A stretch of 34,836 nucleotides of DNA from an uncultured Prevotella sp. (lineage in GTDB: Bacteria; Bacteroidota; Bacteroidia; Bacteroidales; Bacteroidaceae): assembly GCA_900322035.1 (NCBI GenBank), contig ONYL01000042.1:1-34836 (forward strand), given 5' to 3'. Shown one piece after another: positions 7,100 to 16,284 of the stretch; position 1 is the first letter of the stretch, and each line of letters starts with the position of its first letter. Under the pieces are notes generated by a model that saw only the letters and a program-made list of their open reading frames with translations, was not told the origin of the DNA and ran no database searches. The position numbers and the translations under genes are program-made.

Positions 7100-7606
7100 C
7101 TAACGGACATCAGCACTATCGGTAGCGGAAAAGGCGCGGAGCAATCCCCGGCAACCGTCTTCAATGAGATCGAGCGCCCAATCAAAATCCTCCGGGCCAC
7201 CATAATAAGGGTCGGGCACACACTTTTCCCCTGCAAATGCAGAGAAGTAGTCGGCCATTTTTACGATGTTTGCTTTTTCTTCCGCGCTGTGGGCTTTTCT
7301 CGCGACGGCTTGGTAGTTGTCGTCGTCCATCACGATGATGCGGTCAAAGCGCCTAAAATCGGCCTCTGCGTCGAATTGCCGGGCGCGATGGGTCAACCGG
7401 TAGCCACGGCGGAAGGCGTGGTCGCGCATACGCTTGTCGGCCAACTGTCCCACATGCCATGCACCGATGCCGGCCGAGTCGATGAAGAATCTCCCAGCAA
7501 GTCCTGCCTCGTCTACCATCTGCTGCATGACAGCCTGGGCGGCTGGCGACCGGCAGATGTTGCCTAAACAGATGAAAAGGAGGGATATGCGTTTGTCGTT
7601 ATTCAT
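7100..7606 (-). CDS. low-molecular-weight protein-tyrosine phosphatase
   Basis: The 168-residue protein has the LMW-PTP P-loop CLGNICRS (C13 nucleophile, R19) at the N-terminus and the general-acid loop VPDPYYGG (D132), with the usual family length. It hydrolyses phosphotyrosine or related phosphoesters in the cytoplasm. Family members often control capsule or exopolysaccharide tyrosine kinases, but no such kinase or polysaccharide genes are in this window, so the substrate is unknown. The start is the ATG at 7606, just before the P-loop as in homologues. It is divergent from the hemolysin III gene across 66 bp. The gene ends 64 bp from the hairpin element E2. Confidence 0.93.
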   Translation of the reverse strand: MNNDKRISLLFICLGNICRSPAAQAVMQQMVDEAGLAGRFFIDSAGIGAWHVGQLADKRMRDHAFRRGYRLTHRARQFDAEADFRRFDRIIVMDDDNYQAVARKAHSAEEKANIVKMADYFSAFAGEKCVPDPYYGGPEDFDWALDLIEDGCRGLLRAFSATDSADVR

Positions 7607-7633
7607 AAGAAAGATTTTTTAGGATTATTTTCG

Positions 7634-7664
7634 TTGTGATATTGTGAATAAATTCGTATGTTTG
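7634..7664 (+). promoter_or_regulatory. promoter of the hemolysin III-type gene
   Basis: TTG (7634-7636), 20 bp, TATGTTTG (7657-7664) is an exact consensus match. Because the -7 box overlaps an upstream in-frame ATG (7658), translation must begin downstream, at ATG 7673, with a leader of only a few nucleotides. Confidence 0.7.
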
Positions 7665-7672
7665 CATTGGAT

Positions 7673-8365
7673 ATGAAGAGAGTACATTTCACCCGCAAAC
7701 TGCATTTCAGTCACAAGGAAGAAATCTGGAATGCCTCGTCGCATGGAGCCGGCATCTTGCTTGGCGTTGTGTTTGGCGTGGTCTTTCTGTTCTGGTGCTT
7801 CAAGTCGAAGGACGGCTGGGCAACGGCCGGCGTGATCCTTTACCTTTTTGGAATGCTGTGCTCCTATATTGCCTCGACGCTCTATCATGCCTTGCCCGCG
7901 TGGTCGGTGTGGAAAGAACGGCTGCGCAAGTGGGATCACGCCGCCATCTACTGGCACATAGCCGGCAGCTACAGTCCGATCACGCTGATTTGTCTGCGCG
8001 ATGCAGGGTTGTGGGGATGGGGTCTCTTCATTTTTGTGTGGCTCTGCGCCCTTGTGGGCACAGTGAAGAGTTTCGTGCATCTGCAATCGCACAGCAACGT
8101 GGAGACCTTGTGTTTCGTGGGCATGGGACTGTCGATCTTGGTGGCTCTGAAGCCCATGATCGACAATCTGCCCCCGGCTGCCTTCTACTGGATAATAGGA
8201 GAGGGCGCCGCTTATATCACCGGTGCCCTCTTCTACACGCTCCACCGCCGCAAATATATGCACACGGTGTTTCATTTCTTTGTACTCTTAGGGAGTGTCT
8301 GCCACATCATCGCGGTGTGGGACATTCTTTTAAAATACATCATTCATAATTTTTCAAATTGCTGA
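7673..8365 (+). CDS. hemolysin III / YqfA-like seven-helix membrane protein (PAQR-related)
   Basis: The 230-residue integral membrane protein has about seven hydrophobic helices and the family's metal-site motifs: EIWNASSHGAG near the N-terminus, SYIASTLYHALP, KWDHAAIYWHIAGSYSP and the late HTVFHFFVLLGSVCHI. These conserved Ser, His and Asp residues define the HlyIII/PAQR hydrolase-like superfamily. Its role in bacteria is uncertain: the hemolysin name comes from a Bacillus cereus protein, and E. coli YqfA is linked to membrane energetics. The start is set at 7673 rather than the upstream ATG at 7658 because the promoter -7 box covers the latter and homologues begin with a short MKR-type basic stretch. 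It is divergent from the phosphatase gene and convergent with cysS. Confidence 0.88.
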   Translation: MKRVHFTRKLHFSHKEEIWNASSHGAGILLGVVFGVVFLFWCFKSKDGWATAGVILYLFGMLCSYIASTLYHALPAWSVWKERLRKWDHAAIYWHIAGSYSPITLICLRDAGLWGWGLFIFVWLCALVGTVKSFVHLQSHSNVETLCFVGMGLSILVALKPMIDNLPPAAFYWIIGEGAAYITGALFYTLHRRKYMHTVFHFFVLLGSVCHIIAVWDILLKYIIHNFSNC

Positions 8366-8395
8366 GCCCCTTCCTTTTTTGTTATTCCAAGGATA

Positions 8396-8413
8396 CTTTG
8401 CCGATTGGCAAAG
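8396..8413. terminator. hairpin between hlyIII and cysS
   Basis: CTTTGCC (8396-8402) pairs with GGCAAAG (8407-8413) around a GATT loop in the gap between two convergent genes. It could act as a short bidirectional terminator; no strong T-run adjoins it. Confidence 0.4.
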
Positions 8414-8441
8414 GGTGTGCATAGCCATGATGAATGATGAA

Positions 8442-9986
8442 TTACACGGGCAGTTTCCACGTCACGCCATCCTTGGTGTCTTTCACCTCGAACCCGGCTG
8501 ACTGGAGAGCGTTGCGGATCTTGTCGCTCACGGCCCATTCTTTGCGCTGCTTGGCCTCGTTGCGGAGCTCCAGCACGAGATCCACCACCTTGCCGAAAGC
8601 TTCCTCGCGTGAAGCGTCGCTGCCGCAATGCTCATTGCTGAGGCCTAACAGGTCGCACGAGAAGAGGCGCATGGTGTCGCCCAACTTTTTCAAGTCGTCG
8701 GCAGAGATGTGAGCTTTGTGGTCGGTGAGCAGGTTGACGACATGGCAGGCGTCGAAGAGTGCGCTGATGACGAGCGGCGTGCAGAGGTCGTCGTTCATGG
8801 CATCGTAGCAACGCTGTGGCAGAGCCTCGACAAAAGCCTTTGTCTCAGCGTCCGACTCCTTTTCTGGCGTGACGCGCATCAGGTCGCTGATGCCGTCCAT
8901 CAAGCGCTGATAGCCTTTTTCGGCCGCCTTGAGGGCGTCGTTGCTGAAGTCTACCGTGCTGCGGTAGTGGGCTGAAAGGATGAAGAAGCGTATCGTCATG
9001 GGCGAATAGGCCTGGTCGAGCGTCTCGTGCTTGCCGGTGAAGAACTGCTCCAGGGTGATGAAGTTGCCCAGGCTCTTACCCATCTTCTGCCCGTTGATGG
9101 TGATCATGTTGTTGTGCATCCAGTAGTGCACCATTTGATCCCCCTGGCTGGCAACGGCCTGTGCGATCTCGCATTCGTGGTGGGGGAAGATAAGATCCAT
9201 GCCACCACCGTGGATGTCGAAGTGGTTGCCCAGATACTTGCGCGACATGGCCGTGCACTCGCAGTGCCATCCCGGGAAGCCGTTGGAGACGAACTCGCGG
9301 TAGTGGGGCTGTCCGTTGGCCTCTGTCCCGTCTTTATATTTGAAGTCGATGTGCCAGCGCATGATGTGTTCGGGCTGGGCTTTCTTCCAAAGTGCGAAGT
9401 CGGCCTGGTGGCGCTTCTCGCCTACGCCGGCCAGTTCACGCGAATTGTTGATGATGTCTTCCAGATTGCGATGGGAGAGAATACCGTAATGATGGTCTTT
9501 GTTGTATTTCTCCACGTCGAAGTAGATGGACCCGTTGCTCTCGTAGGCATAGCCGTTGTTGAGAATTTCTTCCACCATCTCGGCCTGCTCAATGATGTGG
9601 CCTGTGGCGTGAGGCTCTATCGACGGCGGGAGCACGTTGAGCATTTCCATGGCCTTGTGGTAGCGGTTGGTGTAGTATTGTGCCACCTCCATGGGCTCTA
9701 ACTGTTCCAATCGGGCTTTCTTCTCGATCTTGTCGTCGCCCTCATCGGCATCGTGCTCCAGGTGACCTACGTCGGTGATGTTGCGCACGTAGCGCACCTT
9801 GTAGCCTAAGTGGGTGAGATAACGGAAAAGCACGTCGAAGGTGATGGCGGGCCGGGCGTGGCCTAAATGTGGGTCGCCGTAGACAGTGGGGCCGCAGACG
9901 TACATGCCCACGTGGGGGGCGTTGAGCGGCTTAAAGAGTTCTTTCTGCCGCGTCAGGGTATTGTAAATCAAGAGGTCTTGTTTCAT
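8442..9986 (-). CDS. cysS: cysteinyl-tRNA synthetase
   Basis: This 514-residue class I aminoacyl-tRNA synthetase charges tRNA-Cys with cysteine in the cytosol. The HIGH-type motif is HLGH (residues 40-43), the KMSKS-type motif is KMGKS (in [11 protein letters not shown]). The zinc-binding residues are visible: C31 in [10 protein letters not shown], then the WHCECTAMS and PHHECEIAQ stretches. The C-terminal helical and anticodon-binding parts are complete. The start is the ATG at 9986 ([11 protein letters not shown]), which fits homologues and lies about 24 nt from the predicted start of transcription. A longer frame reaching 10040 would run through the promoter. It is on the same strand as tex and mutS but has its own promoter. 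Confidence 0.97.
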   Translation of the reverse strand: MKQDLLIYNTLTRQKELFKPLNAPHVGMYVCGPTVYGDPHLGHARPAITFDVLFRYLTHLGYKVRYVRNITDVGHLEHDADEGDDKIEKKARLEQLEPMEVAQYYTNRYHKAMEMLNVLPPSIEPHATGHIIEQAEMVEEILNNGYAYESNGSIYFDVEKYNKDHHYGILSHRNLEDIINNSRELAGVGEKRHQADFALWKKAQPEHIMRWHIDFKYKDGTEANGQPHYREFVSNGFPGWHCECTAMSRKYLGNHFDIHGGGMDLIFPHHECEIAQAVASQGDQMVHYWMHNNMITINGQKMGKSLGNFITLEQFFTGKHETLDQAYSPMTIRFFILSAHYRSTVDFSNDALKAAEKGYQRLMDGISDLMRVTPEKESDAETKAFVEALPQRCYDAMNDDLCTPLVISALFDACHVVNLLTDHKAHISADDLKKLGDTMRLFSCDLLGLSNEHCGSDASREEAFGKVVDLVLELRNEAKQRKEWAVSDKIRNALQSAGFEVKDTKDGVTWKLPV

Positions 9987-10013
9987 ATTCCAAGAATTGT
10001 TTGTATCGTTATG

Positions 10014-10044
10014 CAAAGGTAGCGGTTTTTTGCCATTCAAGCAA
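10014..10044 (-). promoter_or_regulatory. cysS promoter
   Basis: On the - strand, TTG (10044-10042), 20 bp, then TACCTTTG (10021-10014), an exact Bacteroidota consensus match. The start of transcription should be near 10010. Confidence 0.75.
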
Positions 10045-10175
10045 GAATAATCGCTTTTTGTTGGTCATGGCGGCACTACTTGGCCTGTTGCCCCCCTGAG
10101 TGTCCCGTGCTGTCTGGCCTAACGGTCGCGTTTTCTCGTCATGCTTTCAGGAAGGTGACACCATCGTGGCCGTGG

Positions 10176-12242
10176 TCACTGTCTGATGCCTTTCATGCTC
10201 AGCGCGATGCGGTGGCGGCGATGGTCAACCTCCACCACCCGCACACGGACGTGCTGGTGGAGATGAACCGCCTCGTTGGGATCGTGGATGAAATGGTCGG
10301 ACAACTGTGAGATGTGTACCAGTCCGTCGTGGTGCACGCCAATGTCGACGAAGGCACCGAAATTGGTGATGTTGGTCACGATGCCAGGGAGTTCCATTCC
10401 CGCTATGAGATCGTCGGGTGTCTTCACATTGGGATCAAACTCGAAAGTTTCTATCTTGTCGCGCGGGTCCCGGCCCGGCTTTTCCAGTTCCTTCATGATG
10501 TCGCGCAGGGTGGGGAGGCCCACTTCGCCCGACACGTAGCGGTCGAGTACGATCTGCTTTCTGCGCTCAGGATTGCTCATCAGTTCGCTGACGGTGCATC
10601 CGCAGTCGGCCGCCATGCGTTCCACGATCTTATAGCTCTCGGGATGAACCGCGCTGGCATCGAGCGGATTCTTCGCGCCCGGGATACGCAGGAATCCCGC
10701 ACACTGGATGAAGGCGCCCGGACCGAGGCGCGGCACCTTCTTGAGCTGGGCACGGGAAGTGAACGCACCGTTGGCCGTGCGGTAGTCAACGATGTTCTTG
10801 GCCAGTGAAGGGCCGAGTCCGCTCACGTAGGTGAGCAGTTGGCGGCTTGCCGTATTGACATTGACGCCCACCGAGTTGACACAGAGCTCCACCGTCTGGT
10901 CGAGAGAATTCTTCAGTTTCGTCTGGTCTACGTCGTGCTGATATTGTCCCACACCAATACTCTTGGGGTCGATCTTCACCAGTTCGGCCAACGGGTCCGT
11001 CAGCCTCCGCCCGATGCTCACCGCGCCGCGCACCGTCACGTCCTCGCCCGGAAACTCCTCGCGTGCGGTCTCGGAGGCCGAGTAGATGCTTGCTCCGTCC
11101 TCACTCACCACATAGGTGGGGATGTCCTTGATTTGTCGCAGGATGTCGGTGGTCTCTCGCGATGCCGTACCGTTGCCCACGGCTATGGCCTCAATGGAAA
11201 ACCGCTTAGCGATGTCGGCAAAGCGGTGAAGTGGATCTTTCGCCTTGTCGCCCACGGCAAACACCACCGTGTGGTGGATGAGGTTGCCTTGGGCATCGAG
11301 TACCACCACCTTGCATCCCGTGCGGATTCCGGGATCGACGCCCATCACCCGCTTCTGGCCCAAGGGCGCGGCCAAGAGCAGCTGGCGCAGGTTCTCGCGA
11401 AACACGCGGATGGCCTCGTCGTCGGCCTTCTCCTTGCTGAGGGCGGCAAACTCATTCTCCATCGAGGGGCGGATGAGGCGCGAGAAGCCGTCGGTAACGG
11501 CCTCCTCCATCAGCTGCTGGCAAGGACCGCGGCCCCGCACAAACTGCCGCAGGAGCCGGCTTTGGCACTCCTCGTCGTCGGCTGTGATGCCCACCTTGAG
11601 GAATCCCTCGGCCTCGCCGCGGCGCATGGCCAAGAGGCGGTGGGACGAACAGCGGCGCAGTTGCTCGCTGAAATCGAAGTAGTCGGAATACTTCTGTGCG
11701 CCTTCCTCTTCGGCTTTTTTCTTCACCACGTGACTCTCGATCACCGCTCCCCGGCGATAGACAGCGCGCACCTTCTGGCGAGCCTGCTCGTCCTCACTCA
11801 CCTTCTCGGCGATGATGTCCTTGGCACCTTGCAAAGCCTCTTCTGTTGTGGCCACGTCCTTGCCGACAAACCGCTTTGCGGCAAACGCCGGATCTTGTTC
11901 GCGTTGAAGCATGATGAGCGTGGCCAGCGGTTCCAGTCCCTTCTCGCGGGCCACCTGGGCACGCGTGCGGCGTTTGGGTTTGAATGGCAGATAGATATCC
12001 TCTATCTCCGTGGCATCCCAACTTGCCTCAATGCGTTGGCGCAAGGAGTCGGTGAGTTTGCCTTGGTCGTTGATGGTCTTTAGAATGGTGTCCTTGCGCT
12101 TGCGCAGTTCTGTGAGCTTGCCGTTCAAGTCGTTGATGGCGGCAATCTGCACTTCGTCAAGCCCTCCCGTATGTTCCTTACGGTAACGGGCGATAAACGG
12201 AATGGTACAACCCTCGCCTAAAAGTCCGAGTGTCGCCTCCAC
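10176..12242 (-). CDS. tex: Tex RNA-binding transcription accessory protein, full-length copy with an amber codon at its original start
   Basis: The 688-residue open frame contains the Tex order of domains: the N-terminal helical region, a YqgF/RNase H-like domain (about 295-430; MGVDPGIRTGCKVVV), helix-hairpin-helix repeats (about 480-560; NTASRQLLTYVSGLGPSLA) and a C-terminal S1 domain (about 614-685). Tex binds structured nucleic acid and modulates transcription; it is usually not essential. The frame used here begins at GTG 12242. The true family start is the ATG at 12296, whose frame reads MNPFTSYISTSLQLP then TAG (12249-12251), where homologues commonly have Gln, and rejoins the ORF. 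So the gene has an early nonsense codon and may only be translated by re-initiation at GTG. A diverged C-terminal copy exists at 280-1224. Confidence 0.9.
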   Translation of the reverse strand: MEATLGLLGEGCTIPFIARYRKEHTGGLDEVQIAAINDLNGKLTELRKRKDTILKTINDQGKLTDSLRQRIEASWDATEIEDIYLPFKPKRRTRAQVAREKGLEPLATLIMLQREQDPAFAAKRFVGKDVATTEEALQGAKDIIAEKVSEDEQARQKVRAVYRRGAVIESHVVKKKAEEEGAQKYSDYFDFSEQLRRCSSHRLLAMRRGEAEGFLKVGITADDEECQSRLLRQFVRGRGPCQQLMEEAVTDGFSRLIRPSMENEFAALSKEKADDEAIRVFRENLRQLLLAAPLGQKRVMGVDPGIRTGCKVVVLDAQGNLIHHTVVFAVGDKAKDPLHRFADIAKRFSIEAIAVGNGTASRETTDILRQIKDIPTYVVSEDGASIYSASETAREEFPGEDVTVRGAVSIGRRLTDPLAELVKIDPKSIGVGQYQHDVDQTKLKNSLDQTVELCVNSVGVNVNTASRQLLTYVSGLGPSLAKNIVDYRTANGAFTSRAQLKKVPRLGPGAFIQCAGFLRIPGAKNPLDASAVHPESYKIVERMAADCGCTVSELMSNPERRKQIVLDRYVSGEVGLPTLRDIMKELEKPGRDPRDKIETFEFDPNVKTPDDLIAGMELPGIVTNITNFGAFVDIGVHHDGLVHISQLSDHFIHDPNEAVHLHQHVRVRVVEVDHRRHRIALSMKGIRQ

Positions 12243-12296
12243 TTGTCGCTATGGCAATTGCAGAGAAGTGGAGATATAAGAAGTAAATGGATTCAT
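12243..12296 (-). pseudogene. tex: original tex 5' end, cut off by an amber codon
   Basis: ATG at 12296-12294 starts MNPFTSYISTSLQLP, a typical Tex N-terminus. Codon 16 is TAG (12249-12251), followed in the same frame by Arg, Gln and the GTG taken as the start of the remaining ORF. One base change (CAG to TAG, probably) would explain it. Confidence 0.75.
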
Positions 12297-12465
12297 TGAA
12301 ATGTTATAGAGTAGGGCACTATGCTTGATGAGTATGGTGAACGTGAAGCGGATAGTGCGCCAATAAATACTTTCTTCTAAAGCGGTGTCGGCCTGTCAGA
12401 CCAAGTGCCGCGATGATGACCTATTCATTTAAGTATGAACTGTGAATTGAGAATTATGCATTCAT
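12297..12465. other. gap between mutS and tex
   Basis: No gene is seen. A loose inverted pair, GGCACTAT (12316-12323) and ATAGTGCGCC, could form a weak stem. No consensus promoter for tex was found, so tex may be read through from mutS or use a weaker promoter. Confidence 0.4.
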
Positions 12466-15135
12466 TCAGCTTCTCCCTGTCACGATGCGTTTGATGTCGT
12501 TGAGTTTGTTGAGTGCCTCAACGGGTGTGAGGTTATTGATGTCGAGGCCAATAATCTCGTCTCGTATCTGTCGCAGAACAGGATCGTCGAGTTGGAAAAA
12601 GCTGAGTTCCACCCCGTCCTCGTGTTTGGCCAGGCGCTCCGCCGTGGATGGCTTGCCGGCCTGGCCCACGCCCTCGTTGTCCTTCTCCAGCTCTTTGAGG
12701 ATCACGTTGGCGCGCTTGACGATGCTGCGCGGCATACCGGCGATTTCAGCCACATGTATACCGAAGCTGTGCTCAGAGCCGCCGCGTTCCAGTTTGCGCA
12801 GGAAGATCACCTTGCCGTCGACCTCCTTCACGCTCACGTTGTAGTTTTTGATGCGTGGGAAATTCTTTTCCATCTCGTTGAGCTCGTGATAGTGAGTGGC
12901 GAAGAGCGTGCGTCCCTGTGCCTTGGGATTCTCGTGCAGATACTCCACAATGGCCCATGCGATGCTGATGCCGTCGTAGGTACTGGTGCCGCGTCCAAGT
13001 TCATCGAAGAGGATGAGCGAGTGCGGGGTGACGTTGTTGAGGATGTCGGCTGCCTCGGTCATTTCCACCATGAACGTAGACTCGCCCAATGAGATATTGT
13101 CGGAGGCTCCCACACGGGTGAAGATCTTGTCTACGATGCCCACTTTGGCACTCTCCGCCGGTACGAAACAGCCTATTTGAGCCATCAGTACAATCAGTGC
13201 GGTCTGGCGCAGCAAAGCCGATTTACCCGCCATATTTGGACCCGTGATCATCATGATCTGTTGCGTTTCGGTGTCGAGAAATACGTCGTTGGGAATATAA
13301 CGCTCGCCCAAGGGCAGTTGGGTCTCTATCACGGGGTGCCGTCCCTGCTTGATGTCGAGCACATCGTCGGTCGCGATAACAGGGCGAACGTAGCAATTCT
13401 GCTCGCTCACCTTGGCAAAGCTCAACAGGCAATCGATGTGGGCCAGTATGTTGGCATTGATTTGTATTTGGGGAATATACTCCTGCATGGCATTGATGAG
13501 TTCCTGGAAGAGCCGTGCCTCTAATTCCAGAATCTTCTCGTCGGCCCCGAGTATCTTCTCCTCGTAGTCCTTTAGTTCGGGTGTGATGTAGCGCTCGGCC
13601 TGCACAAGTGTCTGCTTGCGGATCCACTCCTGCGGCACCTTGTCCTTGAAAGGATTGCGCACCTCAAGATAGTAGCCGAACACATTGTTGAATCCCACTT
13701 TCAACGAGGGGATTCCTGTGCGTTCGCTCTCGCGCTGCTGTATCTGCAGCAGATAGTCCTTGCCGTTGCGGGAGATGGAGCGCAGGTCGTCGAGTTCTTC
13801 GTTGTAGCCGTCGGCGATGACGTCGCCTTTGCTGATGAGCTGGGGCGGGTCGGGCTGGATCTCTTTCTCTATGCGGTCTTTAAGGCTCTCGCAGAGGTTG
13901 AGCTGCTCACCGATCCGTTTGAGCGATTCGTTGTCGGCATAGAGGCAAGCGTTCTTCACGGGGCGGATGGCGTCGAGGGCGTTGCGCAACTGCACGATCT
14001 CGCGTGGGGACACGCGCCCCACAGCCACCTTAGAGACGATTCGTTCCAGGTCTCCCATGCGGTGAAGCTGTTCGTCGATGAGGTCGCGGAAGTCGGGCTT
14101 CTTGAAGAAATACTCCACCACGTCGAGTCTTTGATTGATCTTGCGGGTGTCTTTCAGCGGAAATACCATCCACCGGCGCAACATTCGCCCTCCCATGGGC
14201 GTCACGGTCAGGTCTATGACATCAAGCAGACTCTTGCCGTCTTCCTGCATGGGCTGCAGCAGTTCCAGTGAGCGAATGGTGAACTTGTCGAGCCTTACGT
14301 AACGTTCCTCGTCGATTCGCGCGAGAGAAGTAATATGGTTGATGTGGGTGTGCTGGGTAATCTCAAGGTATTGCATGATGGCACCCGCAGCTATGATGCC
14401 GTTTTTGAGATGCTCAACACCGAAGCCTTTTAGGTTCTTTGTCCCGAAATGGTGGAGCAGTTTTTGGCGTGCCGTTTGTTCGGTGAACACCCAATCGTCG
14501 AGTTCAAACACACAGTATTTGGTGCCGAAGTGCTCTTCGAAGTCTCTTTTCCTGTTTCTGTCGAACAGCACTTCCTTTGGTGAAAAGTTGCCGAGCAGTT
14601 TCTCCACATAGTCCACTGAGCCTTCGTCGGTGAGAAACTCACCGGTGGAGATGTCGAGGAAGCTAACTCCACAAGCGCTTTTTCCGAAGTGAATGGCTGC
14701 GAGAAAGTTGTTTTCCTTGTAGTTGAGCACATTGTCGCCCATGGCCACACCAGGTGTGACGAGTTCGGTGATGCCCCGCTTCACCATTTTGTCCATCTCG
14801 GTGAGCCCCTTCTTCCCTTTAATGGCTGCCCGTTTCTTCTTGGGATCCTCCAATTGGTCGCAGATGGCCACACGTTTGCCGGCCCTGACGAGTTTGGGGA
14901 GATAGGTATCGAGGGCGTGGTGGGGGAATCCCGCCATAGCCACGTCGCCCGTACTACCGCCGTTGTTGCGCTTGGTCAGGGTGATGCCGAGAATGCGTGA
15001 GGCCTCCACGGCGTCGTCGCCGTAAGTTTCATAAAAGTCTCCGCATCTGAAGAGCAGCAGAGCGTCGGGATGCTTGGTCTTCATGGAGAAGAACTGCCGC
15101 ATCATCGGCGTCTGTGAAGGGTCTGATTTAGCCAT
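12466..15135 (-). CDS. mutS: DNA mismatch repair ATPase MutS
   Basis: The 889-residue protein recognises base mismatches and small loops and starts mismatch repair with MutL. The mismatch-contact motif [11 protein letters not shown] (Phe-Tyr-Glu at 34-36) is intact. The Walker A motif GPNMAGKS lies near residue 631 and the Walker B / signature region [16 protein letters not shown] near 706. Length is in the normal MutS1 range and the C-terminal helical end ([14 protein letters not shown]) is present, so it appears functional. The ATG at 15135 lies about 24 nt from the predicted start of transcription. It is the first gene of a same-strand run mutS, tex, cysS. No mutL is in the window. Confidence 0.97.
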   Translation of the reverse strand: MAKSDPSQTPMMRQFFSMKTKHPDALLLFRCGDFYETYGDDAVEASRILGITLTKRNNGGSTGDVAMAGFPHHALDTYLPKLVRAGKRVAICDQLEDPKKKRAAIKGKKGLTEMDKMVKRGITELVTPGVAMGDNVLNYKENNFLAAIHFGKSACGVSFLDISTGEFLTDEGSVDYVEKLLGNFSPKEVLFDRNRKRDFEEHFGTKYCVFELDDWVFTEQTARQKLLHHFGTKNLKGFGVEHLKNGIIAAGAIMQYLEITQHTHINHITSLARIDEERYVRLDKFTIRSLELLQPMQEDGKSLLDVIDLTVTPMGGRMLRRWMVFPLKDTRKINQRLDVVEYFFKKPDFRDLIDEQLHRMGDLERIVSKVAVGRVSPREIVQLRNALDAIRPVKNACLYADNESLKRIGEQLNLCESLKDRIEKEIQPDPPQLISKGDVIADGYNEELDDLRSISRNGKDYLLQIQQRESERTGIPSLKVGFNNVFGYYLEVRNPFKDKVPQEWIRKQTLVQAERYITPELKDYEEKILGADEKILELEARLFQELINAMQEYIPQIQINANILAHIDCLLSFAKVSEQNCYVRPVIATDDVLDIKQGRHPVIETQLPLGERYIPNDVFLDTETQQIMMITGPNMAGKSALLRQTALIVLMAQIGCFVPAESAKVGIVDKIFTRVGASDNISLGESTFMVEMTEAADILNNVTPHSLILFDELGRGTSTYDGISIAWAIVEYLHENPKAQGRTLFATHYHELNEMEKNFPRIKNYNVSVKEVDGKVIFLRKLERGGSEHSFGIHVAEIAGMPRSIVKRANVILKELEKDNEGVGQAGKPSTAERLAKHEDGVELSFFQLDDPVLRQIRDEIIGLDINNLTPVEALNKLNDIKRIVTGRS

Positions 15136-15162
15136 TGTTTTCTTCTTGTTTTAATCGATTTG

Positions 15163-15192
15163 CAAAGATAACGATTTTTGTGGGAATGGCAA
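15163..15192 (-). promoter_or_regulatory. mutS promoter
   Basis: On the - strand, TTG (15192-15190), 19 bp, TATCTTTG (15170-15163) matches the Bacteroidota consensus exactly in the -7 box. Confidence 0.7.
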
Positions 15193-15262
15193 AATCCAAA
15201 AGGTTTTTGGGATTGTATCCAAATCGTCACACGGTCATCATCGTTTGTTTACATGCAGGGGT

Positions 15263-15270
15263 TATCTTTG
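15263..15270 (+). promoter_or_regulatory. -7 box upstream of the small membrane protein
   Basis: TATCTTTG is a perfect -7 element. The nearest TTG (15245-15247) is only 15 bp away, closer than the usual 19-21, so the promoter is less certain than the others here. The gene's ATG (15319) would have a leader of about 45 nt. Confidence 0.4.
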
Positions 15271-15318
15271 CATTGTTACCGTATCAGATTCCTCTCGGAA
15301 TGGGATACACAACGACAG

Positions 15319-15609
15319 ATGCTTATGGACTTGATTGAAAAGGATGAATTTTGGAACAACGACAATGGCTCGTTCTGTTCTTTCTTGGCTTTCGTGGGCA
15401 CCGCCATCGCCTTGTGGTGCCACGTGTTGTGGAGCTTCTACTTCGCCGCCACGTTCTGGGTTTTCAGTCTTGTGGTTCTTTCCGGCACACTCATCAACGA
15501 CATCCGCCAGTCGCACTATCGCCGTTGCCTGAGCGATGCTGTCTGGCTCGCCGTCTGCCTGTTTGTAGGATTTCTCTGTGTGGGTGGCTACTACAGCGTG
15601 TTGGGGTGA
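15319..15609 (+). CDS. small membrane protein, unrecognised
   Basis: The 96-residue protein starts MLMDLIEKDEF and has two or three hydrophobic segments: FLAFVGTAIALWCHVLWSF, a following segment around YFAATFWVFSLVVLSGTLI, and WLAVCLFVGFLCVGGYY near the C-terminus. A basic loop (RQSHYRRC) lies between them. I do not recognise a family. The frame is open further upstream to 15178, but that stretch crosses the promoter and is not protein-like. The last 43 codons are repeated as a pseudogene at 17143-17274, inside the 0.5-kb duplication. It is divergent from mutS and was probably originally convergent with polA. Confidence 0.6.
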   Translation: MLMDLIEKDEFWNNDNGSFCSFLAFVGTAIALWCHVLWSFYFAATFWVFSLVVLSGTLINDIRQSHYRRCLSDAVWLAVCLFVGFLCVGGYYSVLG

Positions 15610-16022
15610 TGGAGTGGGGGATGAGCTGTCATTCACAGTCCCCCTCCCAGGTGAGAAACCACGGGTCACCTCATTTAGGTGGTCCCACACAGCGCCGTTG
15701 CTCTCCTCTATGCAGTCCCTCTCCCGTTGCTGTTGCGTGCGTCTTATGCGTTTCCTTTTCGTGAAAAGATTGCCAAAAAACGACAGAATCCAAAATTCTT
15801 ATAAGATTTTTGGAATCGATTCCAAAAATCTTATAAGAATTTCCAGCTTCGGAGAAAAAGCGGTCTTCGTGCCTCAGGCTTGCATCACAGCAAGAAAAAC
15901 CTTGAAACCATGCCGGTGCGGTGTGAGACGCCCGGGAGGTCCGCAGTCCTCAGCGGACACCATACAATGTGGAGTACACTCTAAGTGATTCTATAGTCAG
16001 CTGAGGGCAGCGGACCTCCCGG
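15478..16022. repeat. 0.5-kb direct repeat, copy A
   Basis: This stretch matches 17143-17641 (copy B) over its whole length at roughly 95 percent, with a 12-bp deletion after the palindrome and about 50 extra bases in the loop of the last hairpin. It covers the 3' end of the small membrane protein, a 50-bp palindrome (15793-15842) and a hairpin with 13-bp arms (15932-15944 and 16010-16022). Between 15610 and 15996 no gene is seen. Confidence 0.85.
15793..15842. repeat. perfect 50-bp palindrome
   Basis: Every base of 15793-15817 pairs with 15818-15842; each arm contains TTCTTATAAGATTTTTGG and the centre is GGAATCGATTCC. A 48-bp version stands at 17457-17504 in copy B. It lacks the usual unpaired loop of a terminator. 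Confidence 0.9.
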
Positions 16023-16284
16023 ACAATGGGGTGGCCGGCGAGTTTGTCCGCAAGGCTATCGTTTCTTTGACAAGGTCCTCTACATCAACTCGTAATTGGG
16101 TATATCCAGACTTAGGTGTGCCCTCTACATGATCTACAATCGAGTCGGTATCCTTATACTTCTTATATAAAGTAACCAACGGCCATGCCTCATCAAAAGA
16201 CAACTTCTGTCCGTCCGATATCTTTTGTAAAATAGGGATGGAAGAGCTGAGATCGGGTATTAGATATTCCATAGTCATAGTCAT
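15997..16284 (-). CDS. small hypothetical protein with a fused C-terminus, possibly truncated
   Basis: The 95-residue frame starts MTMTMEYLIPDL at an ATG overlapping the stop of the upstream RecG-like fragment by 4 bp (ATGA), a sign of translational coupling. No family is recognised; the body (to about residue 78, ETIALR) is mixed helix-like and soluble. The last 17 or so residues (TNSPATPLSGRSAALS) are encoded by half of a hairpin element (16024-16058) and the end of repeat copy A, so the original C-terminus has been lost or replaced at the recombination joint. Confidence 0.45.
   Translation of the reverse strand: MTMTMEYLIPDLSSSIPILQKISDGQKLSFDEAWPLVTLYKKYKDTDSIVDHVEGTPKSGYTQLRVDVEDLVKETIALRTNSPATPLSGRSAALS
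16024..16058 (+). repeat. partial hairpin element E4
   Basis: AATGGGGTGGCCGGCGAG and the following TTTGTCCGCAAGGCT align with the core of elements E2 and E3 (GATGGGGAGGCCGTCGAG, CTTGCTCGTAAGGCC). It marks the left edge of the DNA inserted between the two 0.5-kb repeats. Confidence 0.5.

Noticed and set aside
10839-12083. Open frame of 414 codons on the + strand
   Set aside because: Shadow of tex on the other strand, His/Leu/Arg-rich, without recognisable domains.
15793-15842. dif site for XerCD
   Set aside because: dif sites are about 28 bp with an asymmetric core and 6-bp centre; this is a perfect 50-bp palindrome present twice.
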